From Zygnema cylindricum (taxonomy: Eukaryota > Streptophyta > Zygnematophyceae > Zygnematales > Zygnemataceae), in contig JBBHKE010001922.1 of NCBI GenBank assembly GCA_037447655.1, positions 1 through 64,000 of the forward strand: 64,000 nucleotides of DNA, read 5' to 3'. Numbering within the stretch: position 1 is the stretch's first letter; the number at the start of each line of letters is the position of its first letter. A program made the position numbers and the translations under genes. Shown here piece by piece: positions 23,483 to 35,600 of the stretch. The notes under the pieces were generated by a model, which made no database searches, was not told the origin of the DNA, and was given only the letters and a program-made list of their open reading frames with translations.

Positions 23483-24938
23483 GGGTACGGCCCCATGTAT
23501 GTGTAACTTAGCGAACTTACTTTGTATTTTAGCGCGGATCCGGCGAACCCGGATTTCAGGTGTCTCTATGTGTTTACTCAAAATTGTTACTTAAGTTTGT
23601 GACGATTGTATACGTCGACAATACCCGTGACGGCTGTCACCGTGTACAATTTGTCTTTGCCGCACCGTATTTTTTCGAAACTTTTTGAAACGTCGCAAGA
23701 CACACCGTAATTTTTTAAACGATTTGCGGATTTGGTAAATGTCGCATGTCATTGCGTGACATCGTAGACGTACAGCCTTGCAGCCGTGGCTGTACAACAT
23801 GCCTTTGTGCAAACCTCTCTCGTCCGGCCGCCATGACTTCGCAGATTTTTCAACTTTGCGTGAAATGACACTGCAACATCGATACCCGTGCAAAAAAAAA
23901 CCGTACAATATGCAAGCAGACAAAAAAATAACCCTGTAATTTTTTTCGTCAACAAAAACTTCTAAAAACATTTTACACGTGGGAATATGATTTCGTATTG
24001 CTTTTACTTTGTTTAAAACACATTGCCGATGTGGTTTATGATAAGGATGGACTTCCATTAGGCGTCTCAGTAATTGTACGGAAAATTTTACTGAAGGGCG
24101 TGCCTTCCATTATGTCGCGACATTAAACCACTTTTTATTTGCGTGGCTCATTCTGGTTGGTAACACGTAAGTTAATATTAAATGCTTAAAATCTTGAAAG
24201 AATCTTAGGATGCAAACTTGCAAAGTCTGAACGCAATATCTGTACAAGCGGAGGTAATATCTGTACCCGCGGAGGAAAAATCTGTACCGTCGGAGGTAAT
24301 TAATGACTCGTACAGAGGGCATTAAATATACTACCCAAAATTTCAAAACGCAACGACAAAAAGGCGGCGGCAAACTTTCATGGTGGGAGCGTGACGAGGC
24401 AGCCACCCTGACGGAAGGCACATGGCCCTTGCGACGTGTACGCACATACGCGCGCGCTCATCGTGGGTTCTTTTGACCTTTTCCACGCGGCCTATTTTTA
24501 CACGTTCTGTATTCGAGAACTGTCCTCCCTGTGCACGGTCTTAACAAACTGTAGGGTTGGTGACGTGGCGTCACGGATAAAAAGTGTAATTGAATCCGAC
24601 GGTCCTAATTTACGCCTACAACCTTGGACAATTTTCTGTAATGTTGTTTTCGTTGAAAAAAAAAATGTACGAACTTGTACGAAACGGTACGGCTGTTAGT
24701 AAAAAACCCCACTTTTTCGCTAATGGAAGTCCACCCTAAGTTTGAAGATGACGTGACAATGGGTCGAAAAAACACAAGACGACAAATTTTTGTACATCCT
24801 AAGTTCGCAGATGACGCAAATTGTACTCTACAAATTTGTGATTTCTTCGTACGGTTGCAACTTAGGCAGTACGACGCTAAGTTACAAAGGATAACGACAG
24901 AAAAAAAAACCTGTACTTAGCCACATGGGGCCGTACCC
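23483..24938. mobile_element. Harbinger-like TIR element B, split by another element
   Basis: The ends GGGTACGGCCCCATGT and ACATGGGGCCGTACCC are perfect inverted repeats flanked by TAA (23480-23482, 24939-24941). Removing the insert 24045-24736 plus one TAA leaves about 760 bp, close to the length of elements A and D. A fragment of a further left end, GGTATGTCCCCATGT, lies just upstream (about 23462-23476). Confidence 0.78.
24045..24736. mobile_element. TIR element (GGATGGACTTCCATTAG family) nested in element B
   Basis: The inverted ends GGATGGACTTCCATTAG and CTAATGGAAGTCCACCC are flanked by TAA on both sides (24042-24044, 24737-24739). The 692-bp unit resembles positions 90-770 and 7217-7856 but encodes no transposase. 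The TWA duplication again points to a PIF/Harbinger-type mobiliser, with a different TIR from elements A to D. Confidence 0.72.
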
Positions 24939-24942
24939 TAAG

Positions 24943-25696
24943 TAAGGGTTTTTCTCTGTCGTTTTCTTGTAAAACTTAGTGCCATACTGCTTAAGTTGCA
25001 ACCGTACGAAGGAATCGCAAATTTGTAGAGTACAATTTGCGTCATCCTCGAACTTAGGATGTACGAAAATTTGTCGTCTGGTGTTTTTCGACCCACTTCC
25101 ACGACAAAAAACGTCATCTTCAAACTTATGTTTAAAACACATGCGCGATGTGTTTTAAAACTAAGTATTTTTAATAAACAAATAGGAACATATATTCGCA
25201 CGTGCCGTAATTTTCGAAAATTTTCATACGATTTCTAAGGACAAAGAAAAGTACAGAATTCGCTATGTTTTGTCCGTTTGCGTTCAATAAAACGAAGAAA
25301 AGTACACAATTTGTTTGGTTTTGTCCGTTTTCGTTCAGTACGGTTTTTTTTTTGCAGGGGTCTCGAAATTTCGATGCCATTTCACGTCGAGCGGACAGGC
25401 GACGCGAAGGCAAAGCGCATCTTCTTCAACCGTGAAACTGCACAGGCTGGAATGCGGTACGTCTACAATGTCACGGTAAGACATGCGATGTCACAAGCAG
25501 TTCCAAAAAATAACGTGCGACAACACAGATTGTAGACGTTGACAACCGTCACACGTATTGTCGACGTATACAATTGTCACAAACGTAAGTTACGATTATG
25601 TTCTTACACATAGGGACACTTGAAAACCGGGTCCGGCGGATCCGCGCCAAAATACAAAGTAAGTTCGCTAAGTTACAAGTACATGGGGACATACCC
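24943..25696. mobile_element. Harbinger-like TIR element C, inverted relative to B and lacking one terminal repeat
   Basis: Its interior is the reverse complement of element A ('tctgtcgttttcttgtaaaacttag' on the left, 'gcggatccgccggacc'-like on the right), and its right end is ACATGGGGACATACCC followed by TTA. The left terminal 20-25 bases expected from the relatives are missing. It therefore abuts element B at TAAGTAAGGG and creates a large inverted repeat with 24740-24938. Confidence 0.7.
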
Positions 25697-25829
25697 TTAT
25701 TTCCCCCCCCCACGCCGAATCTTGGTGAGTATGTTTTCTTTCTAGTAAAGGAGTGTGCTTGCCTTATACCCTTTCTACTTAAATAGCTAGTCGGAACTAA
25801 ACAGGCACACGTGCACTACACTGATTTTA

Positions 25830-26205
25830 ATAAAAGGCAATCGTCTTCGTACGAGATATGTTGGAGTATACTTGTTCTAATTCTTGACTGTCTTTTTGCA
25901 CCTGATGCATTTTCTCGGCCAATTTTGTTTGTTGCTCGTTGGTGAATTGCCGCACGCTCATGGACATATTGGGAATTCTTTCTAAACTAACTTGGTTCTG
26001 GCACAAAGCAGCAAAGCGCTCTTTTAAATGAAAAAATCTTTCTTCTTCCGAGGTAAACTTTTTAAAGATGCGCAAGAGTCCGGGATAATTTTTAATGATA
26101 AACAATTGTGCTTTCAAATATTTTAGCTCTTTAGAACTTTTGCGGAACAAAAAGTCCGCTTTTCTTCAAATATTTTCTAAACGGGCGGTTATAAATTGCT
26201 GCAAA
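25830..26205 (-). pseudogene. Possible exon of unknown protein, with an internal stop
   Basis: A charged, helix-like stretch of about 107 codons is open on the minus strand from 26150 to the TAA near 25828. It includes FIIKNYPGLLRIFKKF, EERFFHLKERFAAL and KMHQVQKDSQELEQVYSNIS. Upstream in the same frame, after a possible acceptor TTTTGCAG (about 26203), are ten more codons (QFITARLENI) and then a TGA. The composition is unlike the surrounding AT-rich noncoding sequence. I do not recognise the family. It lies 3' of, and on the same strand as, the fusion hydrolase gene ending at 26650, so it might be a separate broken gene or an alternative last exon. Confidence 0.35.
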
Positions 26206-26649
26206 ATTTATTTTATTGTATTGTTTACTGGTTTACCATGACAAAAAAATAAAACAATAAGAAAAAACATATTTCATATGCGATTGTTTTGCTTGTTTGT
26301 TTCTTTGTTCACTATTTTGTAACCCTAAAATGTAGTACATTATTCATCCTACTAATTACTGAAAAAAAAAGGCAGACAATAAATACCATTTGTTTGACGA
26401 GAATTACGTTAAAAACGTCAAAACGTAAAATAATAAGATGCTAAAATGTCACGAGAAAGGAATTCTAATAAAGACAAAAAACAATAGAAGTCGAAATAAT
26501 ACCAATAATACCAAATAAAACCAAAAATAGACTATACTACATATCTTACATATATTCTCTACATATACTCCTAACATTCACACATTGAGAAATAAATAAT
26601 AGACATATTTGCAAATAGAAGAAGTTGAAACCAGCCAATGAAATCTCTT

Positions 26650-29600
26650 TTAAATTCCGGCTTGAGATTTTATTGCCGAAATAAACTTTTCGGAATCCGA
26701 AACTGATCCAAAAACACCTCCCTGTTTCAATAATGTACACCAAGTAAAGTTTATTTAGGACAACTTTTATGACAAACGGTAATTTACAAAAAGCAAATAA
26801 AAACAATAAAACAACAAATAACAAACAACTAAAAAGGGATCCAAATACACCCTCCTGTTCCAAAAATGTGCTCCAAGAGTATATATTAAAAAACCCAAAA
26901 TGACAAATAGTGAAATACAATAACAACAGCCAGCCAACAAGAAAAAGGGAAAAAAGAAAAGAAAAAGAGAACGATCGATGATGTGGATTCTATAACCAGA
27001 CCAAAAAAAGCGTTCACCTGGAAAGTCAAAATGGTTCCATTACAACTCCAGCCGTTAAATAAACAAAAAACCAACGTCAACAGAAAAAAAAAAGGAGAAG
27101 CTACTTCCCCCAACTCCTCCTTCCCCCCAATAATATACACACTATTATATATATTATATATAGGGAGGGATGGAGGGAGAGAGAGAGAAAGAGGGAGAGA
27201 GAGCTTTACCTGCATTTTCACCATATTGAGTGCAGCAAGATGGTTTTGGTAATCCGTCGCACCGGTGCAGTCGGACAGAAGGAGACACTCAAACCTAGCC
27301 ACAACAGACAAAAGACACAAACGACAAAATTTATAACAAAAGACAGACAAAAAGAAAGTAATACAAAAATACAAAAAGTTAAAGCTGTAGGGGAAAAAAA
27401 AAAGAGGGATGACATAACGACAGAAGAGATAAGGCAAGCCAAAAGGACAAAACAGGTACGGATGAAGACAAAACAACACAAGAGAAAGTAAAAACTTCTT
27501 ATAATTCCATAACCATCAAAAACTAAAAACATCTGAAGATGTTTGTTTAGGAAAAGACATCTGGTTTCCAAAAACAGGAATTGGAGGAATTGGAGGAATT
27601 GGAGTTTTTTTAAACTCCCATCTTATATGACATGTTGCAAAATCCCAGCCGTGGAACCCTAAAAAGCTCCTATTACCCCCCTAGAAAACCTCCATTATCT
27701 CTATTATCAATGGTTGTTTTAGATCCATAACTGGCAACAATATTGGTCACGGAAGTTTAATTTAAGTCTAATTTGCCGAAATCAAATCCTTCGAATCGAA
27801 AAAAGTTTCAAATTTATAAAAAAATCGCATTTTTTATCTGATATTAACTTTTATCAGTTTGGAATGTTGCAAGCACACTTGGCATCATAAGGAAAACAGT
27901 GAAAATTAAAAACAACTAGAGAAGGGTCTTGACAACCACAATCAACTGACGAACGTGAGAAATGTAAAGAAATATCACTAAACCTTGGAAATTGTGAAGA
28001 AAAGCCTAGAGAAATTTGTAAAAATGTCCGTAACAGTTCATTTTTTAACGAAAAAGTAGACTTACCGTCTACCATCGTCTGTAAAAGTTCATTTATTTAC
28101 AAAAAAAAAAGACTCACCCTCTATCATTGTCCATAACAATTCATTTTTTTACCAAAAAAGAAAAGACTCACCCTCGACATTGTCCGTATCATTAATTTCG
28201 TTAGAAAAAAAAAAGACTCACCCTCTATCATTTGCGTCTCTCATGGTGGTGTGCACGCAGACATCCGTTGTGATCCCGGCCAAAACAATGTTCTTTATTC
28301 CCCTGAAAAAACCTCGTTGTATGAGACATTGCAAAAAATGTCTAAATGGTATTTGCTAGTCTTAAAAAGCTTAGTTTTAAGTAAAAAGTCACCACTTATG
28401 TATGAGTGTGTGTGTGTGTGTGTGTGTTTGTGTTTTGCCAACCTCACGGAAAAAAAATGATCTCAGTGATGAAAAAAACATTATCACTGAAACATAATTA
28501 AAAGTGTTGGGTATCGAGGACCACTTGCCGATATTCGATATGTACCGAATTTTAGGTACCCGATAATCGATATATCGCTTCGATATATCGATTATCGAAA
28601 TATCGCGATATATTGCCGATATATCGTATCGACGATATATCGAATTTAGCCCCCCCGAGCGCTCAGGGGGGGGGGGGGGGCTAAATTTCCGTACGATTTT
28701 CCGTACGTTTTTCCGTACGTTTTTCCGTACAGTTTTCCGTACAGTTTTCCGTACTCTCACTGTACGGACAAGCAATTTTTGCGATATATAACGCGATAAT
28801 TTATGTTGGTCCCGGTACGATATATCGAGGAATCTGTTCGATCGATATTCGATATATCGAATATCGAAATTATCGCGATATGAAACTACCCGATACCCAA
28901 CACTAATAATTAAGCAATACACGGTGTACTTTACTTCTTATTCAAAATTGTAAGTAAACTAAATTGTAAGTAAAATAGCCTCCCAAGACAGAGAGAAGCT
29001 CCCATGTTAGTGGCATAAAAAAGCACAAAAAAGTGCAATTTTATGTACAATAAGGAGGTTCACATCCATCCATTGAAAAAAAGAAAAAAAACCGTTCGGC
29101 CCGAAAAGAATAAATTTACATCACTGTGGATATTTTAGGGTTTTCTAGGGAATTTCAGTTTTTTAAAGGTTTTATTAACCAAAACAACGATCCAGATTAT
29201 TTCATATGCACGAATCACAACATTTCATCAAAAAAAATCAGTTTCCAGAAAGTAAGTACAATGAAGAATGAAAACATTAATGATAATGATAACAACAATA
29301 AGTCTCCCAAAGCCCTAGAAAAAACAACGCCCATACGAACAAAAAAACCCTAAAAAAAGAGAAGTAAAAACCCTCTTAAAAAAAAAAAAACACTATACCG
29401 ATTATGCAACAGCAGCTCCAAATCAGTCGCATAGAACGACCCCTGCAACCCTCTTCCTCTCCCTCTCCCTCCCTCTCTCTCATCATCCCAGCCTCCCTGT
29501 TCAAATTTGTACTTTAAAAAAAAACCACAAATACTTTTTAAAATGATGGTAAAGTTGTGGGATATTTTTGATGTGTTCATAACAATCCACACTGACATGT

Positions 29601-32600
29601 ATGGCCTTTTCCAATCAGGTGTTTCAACACTAATTCAAGTTTGAAACAAAAAGACGTGAATTACCGAAAAAAAGAACTAAGTGCAAAAATCAACAACATC
29701 CACACTTATGATGGTAACCAGTGGAGTCCAAACCAAGCGTCGCCTCCCACTTTTAACTAAGAGCCTCCCTCTCTACCTCCTCTCCCTCTCCCTCTCCCTC
29801 TCCTCTCCCTCTTCCTCCCCCCCCCCCTCCCTCCCCCCTCCCCTCTCTCCACACTCTCTCACCTTTCCTGGCTTCTCTATGATTGGTTCTCCAGGCTCGG
29901 GCCGGAGCTCCGGAATAATGTCCCATCCCTTCTCTCCTCTCACCTGCAAGGGCCAATTAACGGTCACTAAAGGGAAAAAAAAGAAAGAGAAAAGAAAAAA
30001 AAAAGAAAAGAAAAAAAGAAAAGAAGAGAAAAAGAAAAGAAGAAAAAAAAAAGAGGTCCGGGCAGCTAAAAGAAAGACGTCCGGGAAGCTAAATTAAGTT
30101 CGAAAAGTTTTTGAGGGCAGTTGGAAAAAAAAAATTAGGGTTTTTTAAACTCACAAGAATACAGCCTGCGGGACCCGAGGATCCGATACCGGCTCCTATG
30201 TTATCTGAGCGCCATTTCTGCACCATTGAGGTTATTTAAGGGTTTTTTTGGGTTTTTTTCGGGTTTTCTGGGGCTTTTTTGGGTTTTTCAGGGTTTTTCT
30301 ATGAGTTCTTTATGACTCTTTCTTAGGTCTTTCAGGAGACTTCAAAAAGAGTTTTGTCTTTTTCTGCAGAAATCTCATTAGGTGCCATTATTTGGAGTGA
30401 CACATAAATTAGAATTGAAACCGTAAAATTGATGATCTCCATAGTTGAGACAAGATAAGGGCCACGGGCCCATTCGATTCACAGTATTTAGGTTTTAAGG
30501 TAGTTTTTTACTATTAGTTCAGTTCTATTACTTTAGTTTTAGCGTCAATCTCTTCCATGTTTTTTTTTTTGTTTTTTTTTTTTCCTTCTGTCATGGTTAC
30601 AGTTCGTAGATTTGTTCATCTCTAGTCCTTAACGGTCGTCAGTTTTTTTCGTTTAATCATGCTTTATACCCAGATGGTTTACCCATGCCATTAATTTTCT
30701 TTCTTTCTTTCTTTCTTTCTTACTTTCTTTCTTGTAAAGTATCAACAGGAAACCTAGGTGAAGTAAGAAAGTTAACGCAGACTGTTTTTTCCTTTTTCTG
30801 CACAAGAAATGGAGTGGATCACATTATTTCTCCACATCCACAAGCTTTCTTTTCCATATCCACACTATTTACAGTTAACTTATAGTCCAGAAAGGCTCAT
30901 AATAGGGTAACGTACATGATTTCTGACGTTACTGACTGGTAACCGAAGAAATCCTACAGAAAACTGTACGATTTACGGCAAAAAGTATTAGTTTCTGTAC
31001 GATTGCTGGCGTTACTGGCCAAAATTTCAAAGTAATCGTACAAAAAAATGTACAAATTGGTTCCATGTGAAATTGTGCAGTTTTGTGTATGAATCATGGA
31101 AGTTTTATGTACGACTTTTACATTGTAATTGACCAATTGTACGAATAAATGTACGAATTGCACAAATTTCTGTAGGAATCATTCAGTTTTCCGTACAAAA
31201 TGTACAGTTTTCTGTATAATTCCTTCGATTACTGGCGAGTAATAGGCTAATCATATGTACAGGATGATTGCTGGCGCTACTAGCCAGTAATCATTGTAAT
31301 CGTACAGAAAAACGCACCTTTTTAAACAAAATCAAACAGTTTTCCGTGCGAATGCTAGATAATTACATACACCGGTATGATTACTATGCCTGTAATGCCA
31401 GTTCCAGGGCTTGTATAATTCCCCTCTAATGTCAGTTATATATAGTGTACAGATAACTAGTATTACTTGCCACATCAGTAACCGCCATAGTGCGACGTGG
31501 CCTCACCTTATTGGCTGGCAAATCTGAGAGATCTGGTCGGTGCCCCTCTCTCGTGTGCATCACATGGTAGCCGAGCTGGCGACAGCTGGCGAGCACTCGT
31601 TGGATGGGCCCAATGGGAGCCTGACAGCCATTCCTCCTTACCTTAATTCGAGTGGAACACCACCTTCGTTCGAAGAAAACTTTACACTCCAACTTAATTT
31701 AAGAGTGAATGACCTTCTTGGTTCAAAGAGGACTTAACACTCTTCCTTAATTAAAGTGGATCACACTCGGTTCACAGAGGAATTCACAGTCCACCTCAAT
31801 TAGAGTGGATCACCTTCTCGGTTCAAGGAGAAGTTTACAGTCCACCTTAAGATAACCTTCTTGATTCAAAAGGAGTTTACACTCCACCGTAATGAGAGTG
31901 GATCGCCTTCTTGGTTCAAAAAGAACTTAAGAATTACGGATTGCCCAATACCATCAACCATATTAAGTGTCTTCTGGTCCCTCTGATTGTCTTCCCTGGT
32001 TTTCTTAAGCGAAACTTCCCTACTTTTCTATACTACGCCATTATTAGTGAGGATTTTGTTGATCATTTTTCAGGGCCAATCCACAACATAAATGGTGGTA
32101 GAGTGAATGAAAACCCTACTGCACAATTAGACAGAAGATTAAATTGATTTACCCTTAAAAGGTCATTAAGAAAAACATTAAAAAGCCCACAAAACAATAA
32201 TAAAAAAGTAAACTTAAGTTTTTTATATTTTAAACTCTTAAAACCCCATATAGTTTTTACCTGTGTGAGACTAAGATCATAGCCCATTTGTTCCACATAT
32301 CCACCTTTTCCACAAAAGTCCGTCTGCATGTCGATAATCAAAAATACCTGTCAAAAACAACAATAAATGATCAGAAAAAAACAAAAATTATTCAAAATAC
32401 CTGTCAAAAACAACAATAAATGATCAGAAAAAAAACAAAAATTATTAAAAATATCTGTCAAAAACAACAATAAATGATCAGAAAAATACAAAATTTGTCA
32501 ACAAAACCCTGTATCTCTATCGCAAGCCTACATCTTTTTTTCTTCCTCTCTCTTCCCTTTTTTTTCCTTCCTCTTTCTTCCTAGTATTCTCCTTCCTCTT

Positions 32601-35600
32601 TTTTTCCTTCCTCTTTCTTCCTCTTTTTCTCTTTCCTCTTTTTCCCTTTCCTCTCTCTTCATCTTTTCTCCTTCCTCTCTCTTCCTCTTTTCTCCTTCCT
32701 CTTTCTTCCCCTTTTTCTCCTTCCTCTTTCTTCCTCTTTTTCTCCTTCCTCTTTCTTCCTCTTAATTTTCTCATTTTCTCGCTTTCCTCTTTTTTTTTTC
32801 CTTCCCCTTTCTTTCCCCTCTCCTTTTCCTCTCCCTACCGTATTGGAGGGCTTGAGATCGCCATTGTAGGGCCAATCGTAGGGATCTCCTTTGACACGTG
32901 GCAAAATGTTGCCACGTGTCAAACTGCCATTGGCTGAAAGGGAGGCCTTATAAGCCCTCCAACCGCCATAAGACGTGATGTCCGCCTGGCCCTGAATTGG
33001 GAAAAGGAAAAAGTAAAAAAAAAAAAAAAAAAAAGCGAAGAAAATAAAGGGGAAAAAACAACTAAAAACCTCATTTTTTTTCCAAATTTTCATTGGTCTT
33101 TTACCTGTTTTCTTTTTGATGTCCTTCAGGCTCTGAATTGGGAAAGGGAAAACGTAAAAAAAAAACAAAAGGGAAAAATAGCAAAAAAAAGTTGTTTTTA
33201 TTCCACTTTTACATTTGAATTTTATCTGTTTCCTTTCTGATGTCCTTCTGGCTCTGAATTGGGAGAGGGAAAAATGAAAAACAAAGGGGTTCTTGACAAA
33301 GATGGACTAAACATTCTTAAAAACAACAATCACTATGAGTCAAGACAAAAGAAAAAAAAATACTAAAGAAAAGAAGAAGTAAACAAGCTGAAACTACAAG
33401 TAGAAATGGGTAAAAATGGGTTTAATTGGGTATATATGTGAAAAAAACAGATGATGACAATTTTCACAGTAATTTGAGTGGAATTTAATATTTACATCAT
33501 ATCCGCACTATTTCACATAAACTGTTTAATACTATGTGGGTTTCAGATCCCAATTTTATCCACCCATAAAGAAACCACACAACAAACTCAGAAAATCTCA
33601 GAAAATGTGGTAGACAATTACGAAAGAAAAATAACGAACGAATAATAACGTGTATTTTTCTAATTTTCGACACTAATACTGGCTAAGTGTGTCTCTCCCA
33701 TAACTTAGTCCACTATCATAATGATATTAAGAGGATACCTCCACAAAAAACTATTTCAGAAACAGGACGGTCCACATTAATAATGGTAAGCAGTGTGCCT
33801 CAATATATTACTACACTACCTATCACTGTTAAAGTGAAACACATGAGCAGTCAAAAGTTTTTTTTTCACAACTCACTTTTCCGATTTTTAATCATGACGT
33901 CACGATCAAAAGGTAAGACCCTTACCTGTCAAGTGCTTGCCTCGAAAAAAAATAATTTATATTTCAGTTGAAAATAAAGTTAAACGCATTCAACTGCCTG
34001 AAAAATGTTTAACACTAATAATGATGGGAAGTGTATTTCAGGAACAGCATGGGTCAAATTAACAATGCTAAGTAATGTGTCTCCATATTGTACTACACCG
34101 TGAATCGCTATTAGAATAGAAAAAATATTAGCGTGGGATTTATATTAGTGTTATTAATTCTGAACCAGTTCCGATTTTTTTTTTTTCCTACTCTAGTAGT
34201 GAACCGTTTAAATAATTAGCGTTAAGAAAAAAGCAAGTAATGTTATTAACGTTATTTTGAGGTCAGGGCCCAAAAAAACGCGGGACTGAATTAACACTAA
34301 TGGGGATTTACAGTGTAGGTTTGAAACAGCATCGTCAACATTAAAAATGGTAAATAATGTACCTTCACGAAATTTTAGTTCAGAAACAACATCATCCACA
34401 TTAATAGTGGTCAGTAGAGTGCCTTCAAAATGTATTAATCCAAAGATAACATGGTTTAATAGTGGTAAATAATGTTCCTCTACAAGATATTAGTTCAGAA
34501 ACAGCAACATCCACATTAGTAATGGTCAAAGGAGAGCCTCCAAAATGTGTTAGTACAAAAACAACATGAATTAATAATGATAAATATGAGTTAGTAATCA
34601 TAATCAATGTCAAATAATGTCCCTCCACAAGGTATTAGTTAAGAAACGGCAGCATCCACATTAATAATGATCAGTAGAGTGCTTCTAAAATGTATTAATT
34701 AAAAAAAAACATGAATTAATAATGGGCAAGTAATGTACCTCTACAATGAAGGGTTCGGCCAAAACACCCAAAAGTTCTCCTCCATCTGCCATGGCTACTT
34801 TTCCGACGGCCAATCCCGGCGGTTCCTTTAGAAGGATATCCACGAGACCCTGGGGGGGGACTTCCCATACCTATTTTTTTTTCAAAGTCGTCCATTTGAC
34901 ACAAGGAAAAATCAAATTTTGAAAAGTCAATTTTTGATAAGTCAATTTTTGATAAGTCAATTGACAAAGAAAAGTTGATATATTAAGTACTAATGGGCAT
35001 ACAGAAAATAGGGGCTTGCTTTGTAATCCACGTACACTTCTTGGCAATCATTGTGATCTACATTAATTTGGATATAGGCTCCAAAGTGGCAACTGATCTA
35101 GGCATTGTTCAAAATTAACACTGTGAGAGTTCTAATATGCCTGTAGACGCTATACCGCGAATCGCTTTTAGGGTTAACACCAGTAATTTGGTCCTGGTTT
35201 TTTTTTTACCCCCGAACACAACGCAGCAATAATTAGAGTTGCATATCGAGGCAGAAAAAATAGATATAGTTACAGGGTCAACAAGATCCTTGATATTCGA
35301 AACGGTCAAACATATGTAGGGTATAATACATAGTGGTAGTTTAGATAAAATGCGGAAAAAGTTAAGGTACAAAAGTACGACACCGACCACAATGTCAGTG
35401 AATCATACCATTTCCTGTTGAGTTTGATGAAATTTCAATTTTTAAAGTTCAAACCATACCTATGGGTGGTTACCGTAAACAGGTACTAGATGGAAAAGTA
35501 AAGAACACTTGCACTTATGAAGCATAATGTGTGAGTTTTACAATGCGATGTGCAACTTTAGAGATAATAGTCGTTGTTTTCTTCTTAACACTGATTCAAT

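Noticed and set aside
28389-28922. 177-codon frame rich in R, Y, S, I, D over the hAT-type element
   Set aside because: It is the translation of CGATATATCG palindromes and GTACG repeats.
31630-31940. Possible CRISPR-like array (regular repeats)
   Set aside because: Units are degenerate and contiguous with no unique spacers, and the genome is eukaryotic; it is an intronic minisatellite.
34716-34967. 83-codon frame containing [14 protein letters not shown]
   Set aside because: It is the wrong frame of the true exon 3 of the fusion gene, whose correct reading is [19 protein letters not shown].
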